From contig CALMNS010000763.1 in NCBI GenBank assembly GCA_937871635.1, positions 1-13,571 of the forward strand: a DNA stretch of 13,571 bases, read 5' to 3'. This document shows, piece after piece, positions 6,754 through 12,782 of this stretch. This DNA comes from an uncultured Solirubrobacter sp. (GTDB lineage: Bacteria; Actinomycetota; Thermoleophilia; Solirubrobacterales; Solirubrobacteraceae). The position numbers and the translations under genes were made by a program. How positions within the stretch are numbered: position 1 is the stretch's first letter; every line of letters starts with the position of its first letter. A model generated the notes under the pieces. It was given only the letters and a program-made list of their open reading frames with translations. It was not told where the DNA came from and searched no databases.

Positions 6754-7335
6754 ATGGGCAAGGTGGTTCTGTACAGCACGGTGTCGGTCGACGGGTTCAT
6801 CGCGGACGACAACGACCAGCCCGGCCCGCTGTTCGACTGGTTGTCCAGCGGTGACGTCCCGCTCGACGAGGCCGGGCAGCTGAAGGTGTCGCAGGCGTCC
6901 TACGAGCACACCCGTGCGTACTGGGACCAGATCGGAGTGACGGTCGTCGGCCGGCATGTCTTCGATCTGACGGATGGCTGGGACGGCACGCCACCCAGCG
7001 GGATCGACCACGTCGTCATCGTGTCGCACCGGCCGGCGCCCGAGGGCTGGCGGCCCGAGGCGCCGTTTCACTTCGCCGACGGCGTCGACGCGGCCATGAC
7101 CACCGCACAGGAGCTCGCGGGCGACCGCACGGTCGAGGTCGCCGCGGGCGACGTCGGCGGTCAGATGCTCGCCGCCGGGCTCGTCGACGAAGTCGCCATG
7201 GACGTCGCGCCCGTCGTCCTCGGGACGGGCAAGCGCTTCTTCGGATCGGTCATCGCACAGCACCTCCTCGAAGATCCCGACGTGGTGATCGCAAGCAACC
7301 GGGTGCTCCACCTGCGCTACCGGGTGCGCCGATGA
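6754..7335 (+). CDS. RibD C-terminal-like / dihydrofolate reductase family protein
   Basis: This 193-residue protein belongs to the stand-alone RibD C-terminal domain family (dihydrofolate reductase fold, NADPH-dependent). Visible blocks are the N-terminal strand VVLYSTVSVDGFIADDNDQ, the GRHVFDLTDGWDG segment, and the C-terminal AGDVGGQMLAAGLVDEVAMD followed by PVVLGTGKRFFG, all hallmarks of the family. It is intact, and the ATG has an excellent AGAGGAGAG upstream, so a start further upstream is not needed. The true substrate of these small paralogues is generally unknown; neither riboflavin synthesis nor folate reduction should be assumed. It follows the AraC regulator in the same direction, suggesting a regulator-target pair. 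Confidence 0.88.
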   Translation: MGKVVLYSTVSVDGFIADDNDQPGPLFDWLSSGDVPLDEAGQLKVSQASYEHTRAYWDQIGVTVVGRHVFDLTDGWDGTPPSGIDHVVIVSHRPAPEGWRPEAPFHFADGVDAAMTTAQELAGDRTVEVAAGDVGGQMLAAGLVDEVAMDVAPVVLGTGKRFFGSVIAQHLLEDPDVVIASNRVLHLRYRVRR

Positions 7336-7446
7336 CAGACGAGCGCTGGCGGGGCTATCCCTCCCTAGGTGGAGCGCCCACGAGAGCTCGGCGATCGCGA
7401 CGACGCCGTCCGCTTCGGGCGACCGGGCAGCTTCGATGAGGTGCGG

Positions 7447-7756
7447 CTAGTTTCCGCCGGCGTCGACGGTCGAGCGGGTGACGGCGAAGAGCTCCTCGAG
7501 TTCGCCGGCGATCGTGCGCGCGTCGGGCAGCGACCGAGCGAGCCGGTCGAGCTTGGTCACCACCAGGGTGTCGCCGGCGCGACAGGCCGCGAGCGCTTGG
7601 CGCAGCCCGGGACGGGTCGCGGTTGGTGCCGGTGAGGCCGTGGTCGACGTAGATGCGCTCGGGCGCGACGTCGAGGGCCTGCAGCGCGTCGCGTTGCGCT
7701 GTCAAGTCCTGGGCGTCGGCGGAAACGCGGGCGTAGCCGATCTTCAGTCCTGACAC
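7447..7756 (-). pseudogene. Serine recombinase (resolvase/invertase) remnant
   Basis: The N-terminal catalytic domain is clear: LKIGYARVSADAQDLTAQRD carries the reactive Ser in ARVS, followed by VAPERIYVDHGLTGTNRD. One extra C near 7620 changes the frame, after which RPGLRQAL, GDTLVVTKLDRLARSLPDAR continues with the conserved arginine motif of the family. It then ends early as TIAGELEELFAVTRSTV and a TAG. The last segment resembles the C-terminal HTH recognition helix, so the rest of the catalytic core and the linker seem to have been deleted. The intact form would be about 190 residues, and about 100 codons remain. Start taken at GTG; no good ribosome-binding site is seen. Probably a relic of a transposon or plasmid resolution system. 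Confidence 0.8.
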
Positions 7757-8064
7757 GAGCTGAAGTGTGTCCCGTTGTCGAACGGTCACCGGCACACATC
7801 ACCGAACCAGTCTTACGGCACACTCGCCGCACGGGCTCGACGAGTCACTCAGCGGCGGCAGCGTGCCGGTGGGGGTTCGGCTTGCGGGACGGCCGCCGCC
7901 TTGCACGGTGAGCGCAAGTGGCTCCGAGGGTGCCGGACGGAGCCGTAGTGCTCTTGAACCGCGGGCCCGGGGGAAGCACCTAGTCGCAGCCGCTGCTAGC
8001 AAACGTGGGAGACGCCACCTCGGTGTTGCCTGAGTCAGGCCGTGGGCAGAATGCTCCCGAGGTG
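7757..8064. other. Intergenic region, no gene recognised
   Basis: About 300 bases between the recombinase remnant and the RNase H gene. I see no convincing coding sequence, tRNA or strong hairpin. It should contain the upstream regions of both flanking divergent genes. The RNase H reading frame can be extended back to a GTG at 8005, but that extension lacks domain similarity. Confidence 0.5.
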
Positions 8065-8448
8065 ATGAAGCTGGCGACCATCCACTTCGACGGCGGCGGG
8101 CAGAGTCCCGGCCCGGTAACGGCTGCCTGCACTGTCGAGCTGAGCGACGGCTCCTTCGACGAGGACGTCGGGCGGTTCAACCAGGGGACCCACAACACTG
8201 CCGAGTGGCACGCGCTGATCCTCGGCCTCCGTCTGGCGCTCAAGCACGGCGAACGGCATGTGGTGGTCAAGGGCGACTCGATGCTCGTGGTGAAGCAAAT
8301 CAACCGCGAGTGGAAGACGAGGAATGCGGCGCTGCGGTCTCTGCGGACGCAGGCAGAGGAGCTGTTGACGCTGTTCGAGAGCTCGCGCGTCGAGTGGATT
8401 CCGCGCAAGGAGAACCGGCGCACCGACGAGCTGGGGCGGGCGCAATGA
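8065..8448 (+). CDS. Small ribonuclease HI-family protein
   Basis: This 127-residue protein is a compact RNase HI, cutting the RNA strand of RNA/DNA hybrids with divalent metal. All four catalytic acidic residues can be assigned: Asp9 in IHFDGGG, Glu47 in NTAEWHAL, Asp71 in VKGDSMLVV, and Asp121 in RRTDELGRAQ. The spacing matches the minimal RNase H fold that lacks the basic protrusion of E. coli RnhA. I took the ATG at 8065 because the first beta strand (MKLATIHFD) starts there; a GTG at 8005 in the same frame would add 20 unrelated residues. The gene is isolated, between a recombinase relic and IS remnants. It could be the host's accessory RNase H or cargo brought in by a mobile element. 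Confidence 0.88.
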   Translation: MKLATIHFDGGGQSPGPVTAACTVELSDGSFDEDVGRFNQGTHNTAEWHALILGLRLALKHGERHVVVKGDSMLVVKQINREWKTRNAALRSLRTQAEELLTLFESSRVEWIPRKENRRTDELGRAQ

Positions 8449-8576
8449 GCCCACGGATCCTGCAGTGTCCGTTGGCGGCCACTACCGCTCTGGACGACAA
8501 GCACCAGCGCGCTACGCCGGTTTCCAACCGCCCGGCTCTTGTCCCAATGAGGGATCGGCGGATTCTGCGGTGGTCG

Positions 8577-8693
8577 TTGCAACAGGCACTCTGAGAGCTG
8601 CTCGGAAGGGTTGGCGAAGGCGAGGCGCTTGCGGGGGCGGCCGTTGAGGCGCCGCACGAGCTGCCGCTCCAAGGCGTGGCGGTTGTTGCGCAA
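8577..8693 (-). mobile_element. Possible IS30-type transposase, C-terminal tail
   Basis: The minus strand reads LERQLVRRLNGRPRKRLAF followed by ANPSEQLSECLLQ. The LNxRPRKxLxFxxPxE pattern is characteristic of the C-terminus of IS30-family transposases. Upstream sequence in this frame hits a stop quickly and no DDE core is visible, so only the tail remains. The short match keeps confidence modest. Confidence 0.45.
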
Positions 8694-8723
8694 CTCCGGC
8701 TCTGTCCGGGGCGGTCAAGGTCG

Positions 8724-8906
8724 ATGGCGGGCACGGGTGCGAACTTCCTGGTGTGCGACCGCGATCAGGCGTCGGCGTTGCAGCCGAGCCTGCGCGAGTG
8801 TCTGCCCGCGGGGCACTTCGCGTGACTCATGCTCGACGCGGTCGAGCAGCTCGATTCGACGGGATTCCGCCGGGCGTCTCGCTTGGACGGGCAGGGGCGC
8901 CCGGCT
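8724..8906 (+). mobile_element. IS1182-type transposase, N-terminal remnant with an internal stop
   Basis: From the ATG the frame reads ANFLVCDRDQASALQPSLRE, CLPAGHFA, then TGA, then LMLDAVEQLDSTGFRRAS and GQGRPA. This parallels the conserved start of IS1182-family transposases (RDQ..L.PPSLREWLPEDHLA W ..DAVE.LD..GF). The TGA stands exactly where the family has tryptophan, so TGG to TGA is the likely mutation. Similarity ends after GRPA at about 8906, where a deletion junction must lie. Inactive. Confidence 0.7.
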
Positions 8907-8927
8907 TCGAGGAGCGTCGCTCCGCTC

Positions 8928-9371
8928 CTACGAGCGAGCGGCGATCGCGTTGAGGTCCGTGAGCAGCTCGCGGAGCCGTGCGAACTCGTCGGCGCCCAGG
9001 TCCCGCGCCCAGCGGTCTTCGATCTCCTTCACGAGTTCGCGGATCGTGGCCATGGCGCGGTGGCCGCGTTCGGTGAGGTAGACGCGGCGGGCGCCGTCGC
9101 CGGAGTCGCTGCGGCGCTCGACGTAGCCGAGCTGCTCCATCTGCCCGAGCAGGTAGTTCAGGGCCTGCCGGGTCATCCGCGTGCGGGCCGCCAGCTCGGT
9201 CGGCCGTACCGCGTCGGGGCCGGGGTGTTGCAGGACGTTGAGGTGGGCCGAGGTGAGGTCGGCGAAGCCGTGGGTGTGCAGCCCGTCAAGCATGTGGTCG
9301 CGGACGGTCTGCCACGGCTCGCGGAGGAGCGCGCCGATGAGCGGGGGGAGGGTTTGGCCGTTCGCGGACAT
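8928..9371 (-). CDS. MarR-family transcriptional regulator
   Basis: The 147-residue protein is a winged-helix MarR regulator. Visible parts are the dimerisation helix, the helix-turn-helix PTELAARTRMTRQALNYLLGQ (roughly residues 65-85), the wing YVERRSDSGDGARRVYLTERG, and the C-terminal helices. The frame is intact. I prefer the ATG at 9371; a GTG at 9395 adds eight residues, and neither has a good ribosome-binding site. It is divergent from the cupin gene, with 79 bases between the starts, and an inverted repeat in that gap is the obvious candidate for its binding site. MarR proteins commonly repress a divergent neighbour and themselves in response to small phenolic or oxidant ligands. The ligand here is unknown. 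Confidence 0.9.
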   Translation of the reverse strand: MSANGQTLPPLIGALLREPWQTVRDHMLDGLHTHGFADLTSAHLNVLQHPGPDAVRPTELAARTRMTRQALNYLLGQMEQLGYVERRSDSGDGARRVYLTERGHRAMATIRELVKEIEDRWARDLGADEFARLRELLTDLNAIAARS

Positions 9372-9379
9372 CGTAAAGG

Positions 9380-9421
9380 GACTTGACACGGGCACTGGCC
9401 CGCGGTTACATTCGTCAAGTC
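9380..9421. promoter_or_regulatory. Inverted repeat in the marR-cupin gap, candidate MarR operator
   Basis: GACTTGAC (9380-9387) and GTCAAGTC (9414-9421) are perfect 8-bp inverted arms 26 bases apart. The left arm overlaps the plus-strand -35 and the right arm lies around its expected start site. The right arm also supplies a TTGACG on the minus strand facing the regulator. Repressor binding at both arms could shut off both directions. Confidence 0.55.
9383..9411 (+). promoter_or_regulatory. Sigma70-type promoter for the cupin gene
   Basis: TTGACA and TTACAT are separated by 17 bases, a near-consensus housekeeping promoter. It would start transcription near 9418, about 33 bases before the cupin ATG. 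Confidence 0.6.
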
Positions 9422-9450
9422 ACTGTACACGAGCCCACGGAGGCCATCAC

Positions 9451-9888
9451 ATGCCCACCCAGACCGACACGATCACGATCGGTGCGCTCAGCGTCCGCTT
9501 CCGCGTAGAAGGCGAGCAGTCCAACGGCACGGCCGTCGTCCACGAGTGCGACGTCCCGTCCGGGGCGCGCACGCCGGCGCCGCACAGCCACGACGGCTTC
9601 GAGGAGACGATCTACGGCCTGCGCGGCGTCTCGACGTGGACGATCGCCGGCGAGACCGTCGAGATCGGCCCCGGCGACTGCGTCTGCATCCCGCGGGGCG
9701 TGGTCCACGCGTTCGACAACCACGCCGAGGAGACGGCGACGTTCCTGGCGATCATCACGCCGGCGGTCCTCGGGCGCGCCTATTTCGAGGAGATCGGCGC
9801 GCTGCTCGCCTCGAGCGCGGGTCCGCCGGACCCCGCAGCCGTCGCCGAGCTCATGCGCCGCCACGGCCTGACGCCCGCCGCCGCCTGA
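9451..9888 (+). CDS. Cupin-domain protein
   Basis: This 145-residue single-domain cupin has both metal-binding motifs. Motif 1 is PHSHDGFEETIYGLRG with His45, His47 and Glu51; motif 2 is GDCVCIPRGVVHAFDN with His86. The complete 3-His/1-Glu set suggests a bound divalent metal. A C-terminal helical tail (YFEEIGALLASS and AAVAELMRRHGL) is typical of cupins annotated as quercetin-dioxygenase-like, but dioxygenase activity is not shown. The ATG has GGAGG seven bases upstream. It is the divergent partner of the MarR gene and the likely target of its control. The stop codon sits within a weak 7-bp GC hairpin (9879-9897) that may help termination. Confidence 0.9.
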   Translation: MPTQTDTITIGALSVRFRVEGEQSNGTAVVHECDVPSGARTPAPHSHDGFEETIYGLRGVSTWTIAGETVEIGPGDCVCIPRGVVHAFDNHAEETATFLAIITPAVLGRAYFEEIGALLASSAGPPDPAAVAELMRRHGLTPAAA

Positions 9889-10414
9889 CCGGCGGCGCGG
9901 GGCCTCCATCCGCACCACCTCACTACTTCCCGTGCCACGACGGCGGCCGCGTCGATCGCGACGTGCCGCGGCAATCAGCCGCGCGCGCATCGCGCCGACG
10001 TGCCCGTCGTCTGGCGCGCGACCCCGAGAAGCACCCATGCACGTCACCACCCCTACGACTCACGCCCGCCGCGCCGCCCTCGCGGCGCTGACCTCCGCGA
10101 GCCTGCCTGTCCGCCCTCGCGCCCGACGCCAAGCCGGTGCGGCACGTCGGCACGACGAGCGCGGGCGACCCCATCGGCGGACGACCCGGCCTTGACCGCC
10201 AGCCCGGTCGAAGACCGCCACGCACTACAAGAGGGTCACGAGGCACATCCGCGTGACGTCCGCCGGTCCAAGGCACAGCCATCACGACCGGCTCGCACCG
10301 CGATGAACGACACCAGCATCCGTGACTGGCGTCCCGCTGACGGATCCTCCAGCGGGACGGACAAGAGCGCGTCGACCTCACCGCGACATAAGCTCTTAGG
10401 ACGTGAAGGATCCG
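9889..10414 (+). other. Long intergenic region with a possible secreted-protein stub and a hairpin
   Basis: No intact gene is visible. From an ATG at 10036 the DNA reads MHVTTPTTHARRAALAALTS and then, after an apparent one-base loss near 10100, ACLSALAPDAKPVRHVGTTS. The result looks like a signal peptide with an ALA cleavage site and the start of a mature protein that is soon lost. This is weak evidence. A 10-bp hairpin (CGTCCCGCTG and its complement, 10330-10359, 10-base loop) lies before the VOC remnant. Confidence 0.35.
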
Positions 10415-10622
10415 GTGCACCGACGAGTTTGCGTGGATCACAAGACCCTGCCTGTCAGGGACCTGAAGACGTCGATCGCCTTCTACCGCGCTCGTGCAGG
10501 GCATGGGCTGGACCGAGCTGGAGGTTGATGGCCTCGTGACGTTCGGGCCAAACGGCGCGGAGGATCTCAGTCTGAGCTCGGGTGGCCCGCTGACCCCAGC
10601 CATCCATCTCGCTTTCGCGGCG
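10415..10622 (+). pseudogene. VOC/glyoxalase-like protein, N-terminal half with a frameshift
   Basis: The first frame gives VDHKTLPVRDLKTSIAFYR, and after a frame change near 10490 the text continues LVQGMGWTELEVDGLVTFGP and EDLSLSSGGPLTPAIHLAFA. This is the first half of a vicinal-oxygen-chelate (glyoxalase/bleomycin-resistance) family protein. Restoring two bases would give the common FYRAL sequence. After IHLAFAA the conserved C-terminal strands with the last metal-ligand region are missing. The GTG start has GAAGGA just upstream. Not functional as written. Confidence 0.7.
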
Positions 10623-11017
10623 GGCTCGGCATCGTCATCTCTCTCGAGACCCGCGCTGAGGGCCTCTCCGGTGGGACGCTCAGCATGTCGAGCGGGCGGC
10701 TTGGACGGTGACGGGTACCAGTCCGCCGTGGAACCGCTCACGGCCGACGCTCGTGCTCGTGCTAGACACGGTGGCCTCTTCAGGCACTCGCAACCTCAAC
10801 ACCCGTGAACGTCATAAGAAGGATTCTCAGACCGAGACCGGCCGGAAGCGTCGTTCGCGGGCCGGCGAGGTGGCCGAGGACAATGTCCTGCTTGTGCCGG
10901 AGCAGCCGAAGGACGACCTGCACGAGGAGCCCGCGGGCGGGCATTCGCGGCGGGGACGAGGCGCGGGGGGGCGCTCGGGACGGCTCAGGGAACCCGGTAG
11001 GGCGGCGGCACGCAGGG
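10623..11017. other. Region without a recognised gene
   Basis: Between the VOC remnant and the LLM gene stop I see only low-complexity translations. A minus-strand reading from 10946 to 10780 (55 codons, with LLVQVVLRLLRHKQDIVLGH) looks vaguely protein-like but has no recognised family and no good ribosome-binding site. Confidence 0.4.
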
Positions 11018-11880
11018 TCAGAGCACGCTGTGGCCTGGAGGTGGGCCGGCGCCGATGCGCAGGACGGTCTCGTCCCAGCTCCCGTGGTGGGGCCCGAGCG
11101 ACTCCTGCCACCAGGTCGCGCCGGCGGCGGCGAGCGGCTCGACGAGGTGGGCGTTTTCGTCGGCGCTGCGTCCGCCGACAACGATGTCGAAGCCCTCGAG
11201 GCTTCCCCGCTCGCGGTGTGCCAGCGACGCGAGCTCTGCGATGTCGTCCGGGCTGGCCGATCGCCAGCGAGGTCCTGTGGGCGTGTCGTCCTGGTAGGTG
11301 ACGACGGCGCCGTCCCACCGCAGCGCGCGCCGGAGGGGCGCACGTCTCGGCCAGGTGCCCCCGACCCAGATCGGGATGCGAGGTCGCTGGAGCGGACGGG
11401 GCAGGAAGGTCACCCCGTCGACCTTCGTCGTGACCCCGTGATACTGACGCGTCGACCCGTCCAGGCGGCGGTGAGGACGTCCAGGCCCTCGTCGAGTCGC
11501 GCCGCCAGCAGCTTCGGGTCGTCGGGCTCGCCGACGGCCGCGAACTCGTCGTCGAGAGGTGAGCCCAGCCCGACGCCGAGCGTGAGGCGGCCTCCGGAGA
11601 GCCGGTCGAGCGAGACGGTCTCGCGGGCGAGCTTGGCGGGGCGGCGGCGCGCGACGGGGGTGACCATGGTCCCGATCCGGATGCGCGTCGTCGCGAGCGC
11701 CACCGCGGTAAGCAGGATCCACGGGTCGGCCACGGGCTGGGGGTCGGCCCTGAGCCAGGGCACGTGGTCCCAGACGAAGAGGCCGTCCCAGCCGCGCTTC
11801 TCCGCCATCCGCGAGAGGTCGGCCATGGCCCGAACGTCCGCGTACGGTCCGGTGTTGGGCAGGTTGATGGCGAAGCGCAT
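11018..11880 (-). pseudogene. LLM-class (F420-type) flavin oxidoreductase with one frameshift
   Basis: The N-terminal part (MRFAINLPNTGPYADVRAMA, GWDGLFVWDHVPWL, IRIGTMVTPVARRRPAKLAR, LDRLSGGRLTLGVGLG) is a luciferase-like monooxygenase fold of the type often using F420. Near 11446 the frame changes: GTCAGTATCAC should read Q-Y-H after one restored C. The remainder follows intact: YHGVTTKVDGVTFLPRPLQ, IPIWVGGTWPRRAP, WDGAVVTYQDD, and a C-terminal GATWWQESLGPHHGSWDET. The corrected protein is about 287 residues, normal for the family. It begins only three bases after the phosphotransferase-like gene, so it is the third gene of the operon. The break is a single base, so it may be a sequencing error rather than a dead gene. 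Substrate unknown. Confidence 0.85.
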
Positions 11881-11883
11881 GCG

Positions 11884-12782
11884 TCAGGTGAGCGGTGTCG
11901 CGTCGGCGAGGACCTCCTCGACCGCGTGCTGCCACGCAGCCACGCCCTTCGCGTCGCGCTCGTCGAGGGCGCCGCGCAGCGTGATGAGGGCCTTCCAGAG
12001 CGCCCAGCCGCGCCCGCGGGCCCAGGTACCGTCATCGACGCGCAGCGCGGTGCGGAAGGCCTCGCGGCTCTCCCCTTTCAGCAGCGTCCAGGCGATGACC
12101 ACGTCGCAGGCGGGGTCACCTACGCCGGTGCCGCCGAAGTCGATCACCGCGGCGAGTTGGCCGTCGCGGACGAGCAGGTTGCCCGCGGCGACATCGCCGT
12201 GGAACCACACGGGCGGACCGTGCCATCTCGTGGCCATTGCCTACTCCCACACCGCGAGCGCGGGGGCGCGGGGCATCCTCGCGCCGAGGAGGTCGAGGGT
12301 CTCCAGGTCTCCTGCGCGTAGGTCGCGAGCGGGCCGCCGCGCCAGAAGTTGCGCGGGCCGGGTTCGGGGCCACCGGTGGAGTCAACGCGTGCGAGCGCGG
12401 CGAGGAATCTCGCGAGCGCGAGGGCGAGGCCGGTCAGGTCGTTGATCCGGGCCGCGGAGGCCGGCTCGCCGGGCAGCCAGCGCCGCACGGACCACGGGTG
12501 GGGGTAGGCCGCGACGCCGCGCGCGACCGGCGTCGGGATCGGCAGCGGCAGCTGCGGGGCGAGGACGGGCAGCCACCGGTGCTCGACGTCGACCTGCGGA
12601 GCGTAGGGCGCGGCGCTGGGGAGCCGGACCGCCAGCTCGTCCCCGAGACGGAACGTCCGGTTGTCCCAGCCGCCGACGTCGACGGGCCGCATCGGCAGGT
12701 GCGCCCATTGCGGGAACTGCTCGGCGACCAGCCGCCGCACGAGCTCGACGTCGATCTCCGGCTCCCCGGCCCGGCGCGTCAC
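11884..12782 (-). pseudogene. Aminoglycoside phosphotransferase-like kinase with frameshift and amber stop
   Basis: The N-lobe (IDVELVRRLVAEQFPQWAHL, GGWDNRTFRLGDELAVRLPS, WSVRRWLPGEPAS) and C-lobe (WFHGDVAAGNLLV with the HGD...N catalytic loop near 12200, and VIDFGGTGVGDPACD with the metal-binding Asp near 12140) identify an APH/choline-kinase-fold protein of about 299 residues. These kinases may modify aminoglycosides, other antibiotics or metabolites; the target is not predictable. Two lesions separate the lobes. A one-base loss near 12306 would restore ET-LETLDLLGAR if repaired, and a TAG at 12241-12243 lies in VWE-stop-AMATRWHG, where CAG (Gln) is the likely ancestor. The GTG start overlaps the MFS stop as GTGA. 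Two independent lesions make real inactivation more likely here than for the single-break genes. Confidence 0.85.

Noticed and set aside
7900..7985. tRNA-like look of the GC-rich segment before the RNase H gene
   Set aside because: No T-loop GTTCGA-type consensus, acceptor stem or CCA-compatible fold could be drawn.
10805..12445. A 546-codon plus-strand frame over the LLM and APH genes
   Set aside because: Serine- and arginine-rich shadow of the minus-strand coding sequence. The minus strand shows conserved motifs despite its breaks.
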